DNA from: Actinomycetes bacterium
GTDB lineage: Bacteria; Actinomycetota; Actinomycetes; S36-B12; GCA-2699445
Assembly (NCBI GenBank): GCA_022600255.1
Contig: JAHZKU010000282.1
Span: 1-20,249 of the forward strand
Length of the DNA: 20,249 nucleotides
Direction: 5' to 3'
Shown in pieces: positions 1-7,868 of this stretch. The notes beneath the pieces are model-generated. The model worked only from the letters and a program-made list of their open reading frames with translations, made no database searches and had not been told where the DNA came from. A program made the translations under genes and the position numbers. Within the stretch, counting starts at the first letter, position 1; each line of letters starts with the position of its first letter.

Positions 1-231
1 CCCGCCGACGTCGTGTACGCCGACGGACCCGTCATCGTGCGACAGAAAACCCACGAAACCAAGCCAATGACTGTCGAGGATGCCTTGGATTCTCTGGAAC
101 TCGTGGGCCACGAGTTCTACTTCTTTGTTGATTCTGAAAATGCGATGCCCAGCGTGGTTTACCGCAGGCGCGGATACGACTATGGTCTAATCCGACTAGA
201 CGTTGATAATTCCGAGCAAATTTCGGGATAG
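1..231 (+). CDS. hpf: Long-form ribosome hibernation promoting factor, C-terminal part (5' end outside window)
   Basis: The frame is open from the first base and ends at TAG 229-231, giving 76 residues. They match the C-terminal domain of long HPF (S30AE family, ribosome-associated): a core 'KPMTVEDALDSLELVGHEF', then 'VVYRRRGYDYGLIRLD'. In the family this domain joins two 70S ribosomes into an inactive 100S dimer during stationary phase or stress, while the N-terminal domain, not in the window, sits in the decoding centre. The next gene starts 20 bases downstream on the same strand, so co-transcription is likely. The hpf - regulator - secA order is, from memory, a common actinobacterial arrangement. 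The protein is cut only by the window edge; nothing suggests a broken gene. Confidence 0.93.
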   Translation, partial: PADVVYADGPVIVRQKTHETKPMTVEDALDSLELVGHEFYFFVDSENAMPSVVYRRRGYDYGLIRLDVDNSEQISG

Positions 232-251
232 GACCCACAAGAGGAGGGCAC

Positions 252-905
252 TTGAAGACCCTGCTCATTCGTTCCACAAGCAAACTGGTCGCCGTCGCTG
301 ATGCGACGCCAACCTACATGGTCGGTCTCAACCACACGTTGGCTTCGGACAACGTGGATGTGATCGAGGCCAGTTCGGCCGGCGCCGTGGTAGATCTGAT
401 CGGTAAGGCCCCCGATGTGCTGGTCTTGGATGTGCGGCTGCTTCGCGAGGACTTGTCCTTGTGTCGGCTCGCTCGCGAGAACAGCGTCGGCGTCGTTCTG
501 ACTATCTCCAAGGAGCCACTGGACGACCTGGTGAACCAAGCGTGGGATGGCATTGTCGGGCTCTGGGATCGTGAGGGTGACCCACACGAGTTGCGGCGGA
601 TCGTCACCGGCGCTTTTGGTGGTGAATCACTCGTTTCTCCCGAGGTGGGGGCCGCGCTGCTGGATCGCATTTCCAGCGCCAGTGACTCGGCCCTGGCCAC
701 GGTGGGTCGCCTCACAGCCCGGGAACGGGAAATTCTCAGTTTGATGGCGGATGGCGCGGGCAACAGAGCCATCGCCGAGGCACTTTTCATCAGCGAGAAT
801 ACGGTCCGCAACCACGTGCGCAACGTGCTGGACAAACTACAAGCCAGCACGCGGACCGAAGCCGTGGTCCGGGCCCTGAAAGCGGGCCTAGTGCGGTTGG
901 GCTAG
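252..905 (+). CDS. LuxR/NarL-family response regulator with a degenerate receiver domain
   Basis: A 217-residue cytoplasmic DNA-binding regulator. Residues 12-120 resemble a receiver domain and 152-215 form a LuxR-type helix-turn-helix (LTAREREIL at 154-162, ISENTVRNHVRNVLDKL at 180-196). The likely phosphoacceptor Asp60 (VLVLDVRL) and Thr84 are present, but one of the two Mg-binding acidic residues after strand 1 is replaced (Asp17 then Ala18), and the conserved Lys of strand 5 is missing (LWDRE around 104-108). Phosphorylation may therefore be weak or absent. The start chosen is TTG 252, with AGGAGG at 242-247; the next in-frame ATG (318) would remove the first strand and has no ribosome binding site. 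No histidine kinase is visible nearby. It lies 20 bases after hpf and 203 before secA, probably in the hpf operon. The target genes cannot be inferred. Confidence 0.88.
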   Translation: MKTLLIRSTSKLVAVADATPTYMVGLNHTLASDNVDVIEASSAGAVVDLIGKAPDVLVLDVRLLREDLSLCRLARENSVGVVLTISKEPLDDLVNQAWDGIVGLWDREGDPHELRRIVTGAFGGESLVSPEVGAALLDRISSASDSALATVGRLTAREREILSLMADGAGNRAIAEALFISENTVRNHVRNVLDKLQASTRTEAVVRALKAGLVRLG

Positions 906-944
906 CCGTTGCGTCGGCCCGAGGTGCGACGAGGGTTTGGCCAT

Positions 945-950
945 TAGAAT
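945..950 (+). promoter_or_regulatory. Candidate -10 element (TAGAAT) upstream of secA
   Basis: The 203 bases between the regulator and secA contain TAGAAT, five of six matches to the bacterial -10 consensus. No good -35 hexamer lies 16-18 bases upstream. If used, it would give secA its own promoter with a leader of about 150 bases. No other convincing element or terminator is visible in this gap. Weak evidence. Confidence 0.25.
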
Positions 951-1108
951 GCAGATCCTGGTACTTGAAAGACCTAGGAATCGCAGCGAGTCCGCTCACC
1001 GGGAATCTGGGACGTTACTCTTGGTACACCAAGCCTTGGATGATCCTGGCGTGAGATCGTGTTGTTCGGTCTGAGGCCAGTTGGGCAAGTTGAGAAGGAT
1101 GTCAAACA

Positions 1109-3961
1109 GTGTCGATTCTGGAAAAGATGCTCCGCGTGGGCGAGAAGCGGATTCTGCGAAAGCTCAACTCGATCGCGGCGCAGGTGAATGCGATCGAAGA
1201 TGATTTCGTCGACCTTTCTGACGAGGAATTGGCGGCGCTCACCGATCAGTATCGTGAGCGGTACGCCGCTGGTGAAACACTGGACGACCTCATGGCGGAG
1301 GCGTTTGCGACAGTGCGCGAGGCTGCGAAACGCACCCTTGGCCAGCGCCACTACGATGTGCAAATCATGGGCGGGGCCGCGCTGCACTTGGGCAATATCG
1401 CCGAAATGAAAACTGGTGAGGGCAAGACCCTCGTTTCGACGCTGCCGGCCTACCTCAATGCGATTAGTGGCGGCGGCGTCCACATCGTGACGGTCAACGA
1501 CTATCTAGCCGAGCGAGACTCGGAGTGGATGGGTCGAGTGCATCGGTTCCTAGGCCTAAAGGTGGGCGCGATCCTCTCGGATATGACTCCCTTACAGCGC
1601 CGGGCTGCATATGCGGCTGACATTACGTACGGGACCAACAACGAGTTCGGGTTCGATTACCTCCGTGACAACATGGCTTGGTCCAAGGAGGAGATGGTGC
1701 AGCGCGGCCACTCTTTCGCCATTGTTGATGAGGTCGACTCCATCCTGATCGACGAGGCGCGAACACCACTTATCATCTCCGGCCCGGCTGATGAGACACC
1801 GGCTTGGTACGGGGAGTTCGCTCGACTGGCCAGGATGATGACGCGGGATGAAGACTACGAGATTGACGAGAAGAAGAAGAACGTCCAAATATACGAATCC
1901 GCTATTGACCGAGTCGAAGACGAACTTGGGATCGACAACCTGTACGACACTGTGAACTCACCGCTGGTCTCGTTCTTGAACAACGCCGTGAAGGCCAAGG
2001 AGTTGTACAAGAAGGACCGCGACTATGTCGTGATGCAGGGCGAGATCCTGATCGTGGACGAGCACACAGGTCGCCTCCTGTCCGGTCGGCGCTATAGCGA
2101 AGGGCTGCACCAGTCGTTGGAAGCCAAGGAGAACGTAGAGATTCAACCCGAGAATCAGACGCTCGCCACGATCACTCTGCAGAATTACTTCCGGCTCTAC
2201 GACAAGTTGTCCGGGATGACGGGAACGGCGATGACGGAGGCCAACGAGTTTTCGCAGATCTACAAGCTGGGCGTAGTCCCGATCCCCACGAATCGACCCA
2301 TGACACGGGCAGATGAGCCGGACTTGGTGTATCGCACGGAGAAGGCAAAGTTCGACGCCGTGGTCGATGACATCGTGGAGAGTCACGAGGCGGGTCAGCC
2401 CGTGCTGGTCGGAACAGTCTCTGTTGAGAAGAGCGAATATCTGTCTCAGCAGTTGCGCAAGCGCGGCGTCCGTCATGAAGTCTTGAACGCCAAACACCAT
2501 GATCGGGAAGCTGCAATCGTGGCCCAGGCCGGTACCGCAGGCGCGGTGACGGTAGCCACCAACATGGCTGGTCGCGGCACCGACATCATGTTGGGTGGCA
2601 ACTCTGAGTTCATGGCCGCTGAGGATCTCGCGAAGCAGGGCCTGTCCCCGGTGGAGACTCCCGAGGAATACGAGGCCGCTTGGCCGGAGGCTTTGGAGAG
2701 AGCTCAAGAGGCGGTCAAGCGAACCCATGAAGAGGTCATGGCGGCTGGTGGGCTGTATGTCTTAGGGACTGAGCGCCACGAGTCACGGCGGATTGATAAC
2801 CAGTTACGGGGCCGCTCGGGCCGGCAAGGTGATCCCGGTGAGACGCGGTTCTACCTGTCGCTGGAAGACGATCTCATGCGGTTGTTCAAGGCTGACATCG
2901 TGGACTCTTTCCTACGTCGCTTCAACGTGCCCGATGACGTTCCCATTGAGGCCAGTATGGTTTCCAAAGCCATCGCAAGTGCGCAGACCCAGCGGGAAGC
3001 ACAGAACTTCGAAATCCGAAAGGACGTCCTGAAGTACGACGATGTCCTGAACCGCCAGCGTCTTGTTGTCTACGAACAACGGCAATCGATCTTGGAAGGG
3101 CATGACGTCTCAGAGCAGGTGCAGGATTCGATTGAAGAAACCATCCAGAGCTACGTATCGGCGGCAACAGCTGAGGGCTACGCAGAGGATTGGGATTTAG
3201 ACCAACTCTGGACGGCCTTGAAGCAGCTGTATCCGGTGTCAGTGACGCCCGAGGAATTAGTTGAGGAGACCGGTGGCGACCCCGCGGGACTCAGTGCGGA
3301 CTACCTGCGTACCCAAGTCGTGGCTGATGCGCTGGACGCTTACGCGGTGCGGGAAGAGAACCTGGGATCGGCGGCGGCCAGAGAGTTCGAGCGGCGGGTG
3401 TTCCTGTCTGTCCTTGATCGCAAATGGCGCGAGCACCTGCACGAAATGGATCATCTGCGGCATGGCATCGGTTTACGGGCCATGGCGCAGCGTGACCCGC
3501 TGGTCGAATACCAGAAGGAGGGCTACGACCTGTTCTCCGGCATGATGGACGGCATCAAAGAGGAGTCGGTTGGTTACCTGTTCAACGCCGAAGTGCAGGT
3601 CAACGAAGCCGAGGCTCCCGAGGAGTCCGTGCCGGGGGACTTGGTGGACGCTTCGAAAGGGGCCGCATCTCGCAACCTCGTTGATGCGATGGCCGGTGCC
3701 CAACCTGCAAGCGCGCCCCCTGCAGCCGCGCCAGAGGTTTCTGCGAAAGGCTTGGGGCCATCGGGGCCCAGCCAGGTCGAGTACAGCGCGCCGACCGCAG
3801 AGGGCGGTGCCAGCGTGCGCAGTGGGACTGTTTCTGATGTGGCAGATGATGAGCCCGTTGCGGTGGACCCAAACGCTTCTCGTGCGCAACGTCGCCGTGC
3901 ACAGCGGGCGCGCGGCAAGAATGGGAAGAACGGCAGGAACAGTAAAAAGAACCGCCGCTAG
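1109..3961 (+). CDS. secA: Preprotein translocase ATPase SecA (SecA1 type)
   Basis: A 950-residue motor ATPase that binds preproteins and pushes them through the SecYEG channel at the inner face of the membrane. Nucleotide-binding domain 1 carries Walker A MKTGEGKT (100-107) and Walker B DEVDSILIDEARTP (from 207). The preprotein cross-linking domain follows (about 230-370), then domain 2 with TNMAGRGTDI (484-493) and QLRGRSGRQGDPG (565-577), then the helical scaffold/wing region. Full length matches actinobacterial SecA1. The start is GTG 1109, with AGAAGGA at 1093-1099 nine bases upstream. The last 30 residues are rich in Arg, Lys and Asn, and there is no cysteine-containing SEC-C zinc motif at the C-terminus. 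The DUF6459 gene converges on it 17 bases downstream; no terminator is evident between them. Confidence 0.99.
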   Translation: MSILEKMLRVGEKRILRKLNSIAAQVNAIEDDFVDLSDEELAALTDQYRERYAAGETLDDLMAEAFATVREAAKRTLGQRHYDVQIMGGAALHLGNIAEMKTGEGKTLVSTLPAYLNAISGGGVHIVTVNDYLAERDSEWMGRVHRFLGLKVGAILSDMTPLQRRAAYAADITYGTNNEFGFDYLRDNMAWSKEEMVQRGHSFAIVDEVDSILIDEARTPLIISGPADETPAWYGEFARLARMMTRDEDYEIDEKKKNVQIYESAIDRVEDELGIDNLYDTVNSPLVSFLNNAVKAKELYKKDRDYVVMQGEILIVDEHTGRLLSGRRYSEGLHQSLEAKENVEIQPENQTLATITLQNYFRLYDKLSGMTGTAMTEANEFSQIYKLGVVPIPTNRPMTRADEPDLVYRTEKAKFDAVVDDIVESHEAGQPVLVGTVSVEKSEYLSQQLRKRGVRHEVLNAKHHDREAAIVAQAGTAGAVTVATNMAGRGTDIMLGGNSEFMAAEDLAKQGLSPVETPEEYEAAWPEALERAQEAVKRTHEEVMAAGGLYVLGTERHESRRIDNQLRGRSGRQGDPGETRFYLSLEDDLMRLFKADIVDSFLRRFNVPDDVPIEASMVSKAIASAQTQREAQNFEIRKDVLKYDDVLNRQRLVVYEQRQSILEGHDVSEQVQDSIEETIQSYVSAATAEGYAEDWDLDQLWTALKQLYPVSVTPEELVEETGGDPAGLSADYLRTQVVADALDAYAVREENLGSAAAREFERRVFLSVLDRKWREHLHEMDHLRHGIGLRAMAQRDPLVEYQKEGYDLFSGMMDGIKEESVGYLFNAEVQVNEAEAPEESVPGDLVDASKGAASRNLVDAMAGAQPASAPPAAAPEVSAKGLGPSGPSQVEYSAPTAEGGASVRSGTVSDVADDEPVAVDPNASRAQRRRAQRARGKNGKNGRNSKKNRR

Positions 3962-3978
3962 TTCGCGGTCTACCGGCG

Positions 3979-4410
3979 TCAGTGAATCTCCACCGCCGTG
4001 GCGACCCAGCGGCTGCGGACTTGACGAAGTTGGAGAGCAACGGCGTGGCAGCGCTCGGTAGTTGTCACGATCGCGCAGGCTTCTAGCGTTCCAGCCGCGG
4101 CGGGTCGAATCCGCACACTGCTAACGCGCCGCACCGGCTGCAACCGTCGCTGCCCTGTCGGCACACTCGCGGCGAGCCGGGCTAGGGCAACCGGCGCAAC
4201 GGCGGAGCGCAACTGCTGCGCTGGTCGTGCGCCACTGTAGACCTCCGCGATTGCGCCGGCCAAGTTGCCGACGAGCGGCGCTACCTGCGGGTTCTTATGG
4301 GGGCGTTCCCGTCGCTGGCTAGGGGTGCGACTGTGCCATTGCAGCGGGAGTTCTGCTTCGGCTGATGTGCCGATGGTCCGCGGGCGAGCATGGGTGCGAT
4401 GTTGCTTCAT
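3979..4410 (-). CDS. Rv3235-like / DUF6459 family protein
   Basis: A 143-residue protein of unknown function. The N-terminal 50 or so residues are polar and low-complexity. The C-terminal 85 resemble the Rv3235/DUF6459 family: a helical stretch (LVGNLAGAIAEVYSGARPAQQL), then VSSVRIRPAAAGTLEACAIV, then a last strand 'RSRWVATAVEIH'. The family commonly lies near secA in actinobacteria, which supports the call. The start chosen is ATG at 4410, preceded on its strand by AGAAGGAAG about eight bases away. An upstream in-frame ATG at 4482 would add 24 residues without a good ribosome binding site. Here the gene opposes secA with 17 bases between stop codons, whereas in mycobacteria, as I recall, it runs in the same direction. 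No cofactor or catalytic motif is visible, and no function is claimed. Confidence 0.8.
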   Translation of the reverse strand: MKQHRTHARPRTIGTSAEAELPLQWHSRTPSQRRERPHKNPQVAPLVGNLAGAIAEVYSGARPAQQLRSAVAPVALARLAASVPTGQRRLQPVRRVSSVRIRPAAAGTLEACAIVTTTERCHAVALQLRQVRSRWVATAVEIH

Positions 4411-5278
4411 GGAAGCTTCCTTCTGAGCGGTGGGCGGTTTGGCATACATCCCTACATTGCGTCGCAACAACCAATCCGGCAATCAGTTGTTGTCAGGATC
4501 ACGAAGCATTGCGCGGGCATCTTCCATGCGCTAACACCGCGCGGAAGCCCCTAGGCACAGACAACCGTCGGCCGCGCAACAACCCCAGCCCTGAACGTGC
4601 AACAGGGCCCCTCACGTTGGGGTGTGAGGGGCCCTGCTGGCCACGATTGCCTTGGGATGCGCTCGTTTCTCGAACTGACATACCAGCGCTTGCTGGCCCC
4701 GATCCCTTAATCAAAGGGCTGGGTCGCGGCTGTTCGCCGTGTCTAGTGCATTTTTCGGATTGTTCCTGCGCGGATTGTCATGCGCCTCCGAGGGGTTCGC
4801 TACTGCGGGTCAAACCAGCCGTCACCATCGTGACAAACTCCCGCGCTACTGCCAGCTCGACGACGCGAACCATCAAACGCGAGCCGGTACTGGCTCTGTT
4901 CGCTCCGTTGCTCTGTCCACTTTGAACTTCTTGGCCCAAGCCCCACGGCTGATCTGTTCTTCTGATCCCGCTCGTTGTGCTTGCGCGTACTAACAGATTC
5001 CCTCGCTGGCCAACCGGTGGCAAGGCGGCGCGCATCCATAACGCTGGGTTCACCCAATGTGCCTAAGATCACTCAGCGTGTTCCGATGCGTGTGGGGCGC
5101 TGGGGTTCGTGGCGGATTTCACCGGCCCGCCACCACGAGGTAGCCGCAGTTCGTGAAAGTATTGAATAGGTGCTAGGTCGCAGTGATCCATTGATCGATC
5201 TGGCTATTCTCTGGGCTGCGTTTGTGCTCACCAGGGCCCCTGTGACAGTTGCAGGGTGTACAAGTCATAGGAGGCGTT
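4411..5278. other. 868-base intergenic region between divergent genes, no convincing CDS
   Basis: This gap separates the starts of the DUF6459 gene (-) and the WS/DGAT gene (+). Open frames exist on both strands (for example + 4365-4925 and - 4778-5053), but their products are rich in Cys, Trp, Arg or Ser, have no recognisable domain and no good ribosome binding site. The gap holds a strong hairpin at 4603-4636, weaker hairpins at 4683-4696 (CCAGC/GCTGG) and 4704-4718 (CCCTT/AAGGG), a 7-bp inverted repeat at 5109-5133 (GTGGCGG/CCGCCAC) and another at 4465-4492 (CAACAAC/GTTGTTG). I found no tRNA T-arm sequence, tmRNA or RNase P signature. It could hold a small RNA or a decayed gene. Confidence 0.6.
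4603..4636. terminator. Perfect 13-bp inverted repeat, terminator-like hairpin
   Basis: CAGGGCCCCTCAC (4603-4615) and its exact reverse complement (4624-4636) flank an 8-base loop. The stem is GC-rich. No T-run follows on either strand, which fits the tail-less hairpins often proposed as actinobacterial terminators. It lies 193 bases upstream of the DUF6459 start and 643 bases upstream of WS/DGAT, so neither gene needs it as a 3' terminator. Confidence 0.6.
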
Positions 5279-6697
5279 ATGGCGGACCGTCTAGGTGCGT
5301 TGGATGTGTCTTTCCTCTATTTGGAAGACTCCACAACCCCGATGCACGTGGGTGGTTTGGCGGTTTTCGAGCCGCCGCCGGACGGCTTTGATCACGATCG
5401 CCTAGTTAAACTGATAAAGAACCGAATCGCCTTTGTTCCGCGTTACCGACAACGGGTGCGCTGGGTCCCGGGCCGCGTGGCCAATCCGGTCTGGGTGGAC
5501 GACGAGTCTTTCGATGTGACTTACCACGTGCGGCGGTCTGCTTTGCCTCGACCCGGCAGTATGGCCCAACTACAAGAACTCGTGGCGCGCATCATGAGCA
5601 GACCGTTGGACTTGAATCGTCCGCTGTGGGAGATGTACCTGATTGAGGGGCTGGAAGACGGTCGGTTCGCAATCTTGTCTAAGAGCCACCACGCCATGGT
5701 GGACGGACTCGCCGCTGTGGACATAGGCCAAGTGATCCTGGATGTCGCCCCTGAGCCGCGACTCGGCACAACGGACGTGTGGCGACCGGCGCGTGAACCC
5801 ACCAACTTAGAACTGTTCGTTGGCGGCGTCGCCGACTCGATGCGATCACCCGCTTCGATCATGGACACGGTGAAGTCCAGCCTGGGAGACGTTAAGGAAA
5901 CTACCGCCGGGGTAACCCGCAATATCGGTGGGGTCCTGAGTGCCGCCGCCACGGTGGTGCGGCCGCCATCCGCGAGTCCGCTGAACGTCGACATTGGCGA
6001 GCAGCGGCGCTATGGGATCGCCGACACTCGGCTGAGCGACTACAAACGGGTCAGGAAGGCTCATGGCGGGACAGTCAACGATGTCGTTCTTGCTGTGGTG
6101 TCCGGGGCTATTCGTGAGTGGCTCATGACACGGGGTGAGAATCTGACCAACCGCAGCACGATCCGGGCCATGGTGCCAGTGAGCATTCGCTCGGAGGACA
6201 ACAACGATTTGGGCAATGAGGTTACCGCGTTCCTGTGTGATCTGCCCGTCGGCGAACCGGACCCAGTCGTGCGGCTGCAGCGGGTCGCCTTCGAGATGGG
6301 CCAGCACAAGGCAGCCGGACAGATGCTCGGAGCGCAAGCCATCGTGGGGTTGACCGGATTCGCTCCGCCCACGCTGCACGCTATCGGAGCCAGAGCAGCA
6401 GGAGGGTTGACTAGGCGAGTGTGGAACGTGGTTGTGACGAACGTGCCGGGTCCGCAGTTTCCGCTCTACGCCGGTGGGGCCAAGATGTTGGCCACGTATC
6501 CGGTGGTGCCGCTGGCCAAGAACCAAGCAGTCAGTATCGGACTCACATCTTATGACGGTGGCGTTTACTACGGGCTCAACGCAGACCGCGATGCCATGCC
6601 CGATGTCGACGTCCTCGCGGACTGTATTGTCGCGGCTTTGTCTGAATTGGTGGACACGACAACTCCGAGCGGGCGAAGGCGTACCGTTAAGGCATAA
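5279..6697 (+). CDS. Wax ester synthase/diacylglycerol acyltransferase (WS/DGAT family)
   Basis: A 472-residue acyl-CoA-dependent O-acyltransferase that makes triacylglycerol from diacylglycerol or wax ester from a fatty alcohol, usually at the membrane or lipid-droplet surface. The catalytic motif HHAMVDG is intact (137-143, second His as general base). The N-terminus 'LDVSFLYLEDSTTPMHVGGL' and the C-terminal DUF1298 region with NVPGP (388-392) are typical, as is the length. The start is ATG 5279, with AGGAGG at 5269-5274; an in-frame GTG at 5249 would add ten residues upstream of that site and is not preferred. A patatin-like lipase follows 36 bases after the stop, suggesting a two-gene neutral-lipid operon. 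The sequence does not show whether alcohol or diacylglycerol is the acceptor. The long upstream region may hold its promoter, but no clear -35/-10 pair was found. Confidence 0.95.
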   Translation: MADRLGALDVSFLYLEDSTTPMHVGGLAVFEPPPDGFDHDRLVKLIKNRIAFVPRYRQRVRWVPGRVANPVWVDDESFDVTYHVRRSALPRPGSMAQLQELVARIMSRPLDLNRPLWEMYLIEGLEDGRFAILSKSHHAMVDGLAAVDIGQVILDVAPEPRLGTTDVWRPAREPTNLELFVGGVADSMRSPASIMDTVKSSLGDVKETTAGVTRNIGGVLSAAATVVRPPSASPLNVDIGEQRRYGIADTRLSDYKRVRKAHGGTVNDVVLAVVSGAIREWLMTRGENLTNRSTIRAMVPVSIRSEDNNDLGNEVTAFLCDLPVGEPDPVVRLQRVAFEMGQHKAAGQMLGAQAIVGLTGFAPPTLHAIGARAAGGLTRRVWNVVVTNVPGPQFPLYAGGAKMLATYPVVPLAKNQAVSIGLTSYDGGVYYGLNADRDAMPDVDVLADCIVAALSELVDTTTPSGRRRTVKA

Positions 6698-6733
6698 CGT
6701 TAGGTGTTTGACTGACTGCCGGAGGTGACTGAC

Positions 6734-7729
6734 ATGGGGGTACGCAGGCCCGTGCGCCGCGGCCTCGTGCTTGGTGGCGGTGGTGTTTTGGGAGCAGCGT
6801 GGCTGCTCGGGGCGCTTGCAGCGTTGCGCGATGTTCATGGTTTCGAGCCGGGTGAAAGTGACGTGATCGTCGGCACCTCCGCCGGCTCGGTGCTAGGAGC
6901 ATTGGTTGCGGCCGGTCTGCCAATCGAAGACATGATCGATCATCAGAACGGTGTGCCGATTTCCGAGGGCCCATTGGCTGGCTATTCCTTTAACTACGAA
7001 ACAGCCACCGGGGGCTCTCGGCCCACCAGGCCCAAGCTCCTAGGGCCCGGCTCCGCCAAGCTGATCGGACGCAGCCTGCGTAACGCTGGCAAGATGCCCC
7101 CCACGGCGGTCATGAGCGCATTCCTGCCAACCGGAACGGGGTCGCTAACCAAGGTTGGTCTCTTGGTTGAGGCGATAACACCGATGGATGAGTGGTCGCC
7201 CCACGAAAACCTCTGGGTCGTCGCCATGGACTACGAATCGGGCCGGCGCGTGCCTTTCGGTAGGGCAGGTGAACCCGTTGCGCCGCTTTCAGAGGCGGTC
7301 ATGGCATCCTGTTCTATCCCGTCTTGGTTCGCGCCACGCAAGATCAATGGCCGCCAGTATGTGGATGGTGGGACTTGGTCGGCTACCAACGCCGACCTCT
7401 TGGCTGGTCAAGGACTCGATGAAGTCTTCATCCTGGCTCCAATGGTCTCCTTCCATCTTGATCACCCCAATGGAATCCTGCCCCGCTTGGAGCGGCGCTG
7501 GCGCACCCAAATCACCAAACGCACGCTGAAGGAGGCCGAAAAGGTCAGAGCCAGCGGCGCCAGCGTGACGGTGATAGGCCCCGGCCCGGAGGACTTAGAG
7601 AAGATGGGGGGCAACATCATGGACAAGGAACGTCGCAAAGATGTACTGAACACTTCCTTGCGGACCAGTGTCCAGGCGCTACGCGACCCCGAGAACGTTG
7701 GCCCAGACCACTTGTCTGAGGTGGGCTAA
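6734..7729 (+). CDS. Patatin-like phospholipase/lipid acyl hydrolase
   Basis: A 331-residue serine hydrolase with the patatin Ser-Asp dyad. The glycine-rich oxyanion segment LGGGGVLGAAW (13-23), the nucleophile elbow GTSAGS with Ser49, and the DGG motif with Asp211 are all present. No signal peptide or clear membrane span is seen, so a cytoplasmic or membrane-surface enzyme is expected. The family cleaves acyl esters of phospholipids or neutral lipids. The start chosen is ATG 6734, eight bases after GGAGG (6721-6725); the in-frame GTG at 6725 overlaps that site and is unlikely. The position just after WS/DGAT suggests it hydrolyses or remodels storage lipid, but the substrate is inferred from context only. 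The next gene begins 139 bases downstream. Confidence 0.92.
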   Translation: MGVRRPVRRGLVLGGGGVLGAAWLLGALAALRDVHGFEPGESDVIVGTSAGSVLGALVAAGLPIEDMIDHQNGVPISEGPLAGYSFNYETATGGSRPTRPKLLGPGSAKLIGRSLRNAGKMPPTAVMSAFLPTGTGSLTKVGLLVEAITPMDEWSPHENLWVVAMDYESGRRVPFGRAGEPVAPLSEAVMASCSIPSWFAPRKINGRQYVDGGTWSATNADLLAGQGLDEVFILAPMVSFHLDHPNGILPRLERRWRTQITKRTLKEAEKVRASGASVTVIGPGPEDLEKMGGNIMDKERRKDVLNTSLRTSVQALRDPENVGPDHLSEVG

Positions 7730-7868
7730 GCTCGGTGGTCGTCGCTGCGGCAAGTTCCACCTAGGTTGATTCCGGCACCGGGCCGCTCCTGCCGGGAAAT
7801 CCGACCCACGTGCTGCCAGAATGAGGGGCGAGGACCGGTCGATGCCGGTCTACGAATTCGGAGGCACC

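Noticed and set aside
1958..2728. 256-codon minus-strand frame opposite secA
   Set aside because: It is antisense to the highly conserved SecA core, with composition typical of a complementary-strand shadow.
4683..4718. tRNA-like pair of small hairpins (CCAGC/GCTGG and CCCTT/AAGGG)
   Set aside because: No T-arm GTTCGA-type loop pairs correctly, no acceptor stem closes around it, and the base after the possible anticodon is not a purine.
4365..4925. 186-codon + strand frame crossing the DUF6459 start and the hairpin
   Set aside because: The composition is rich in Cys and Trp, no domain is recognisable, the frame overlaps a better supported gene, and it reads straight through a perfect hairpin.
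5109..5133. 7-bp inverted repeat GTGGCGG/CCGCCAC as an operator or terminator
   Set aside because: Too short in GC-rich DNA to call; kept only as a note in the gap description.
5846..6838. 330-codon minus-strand frame opposite WS/DGAT
   Set aside because: It is a shadow of the WS/DGAT gene: Cys/His/Arg/Pro-rich, with no domain and no ribosome binding site.
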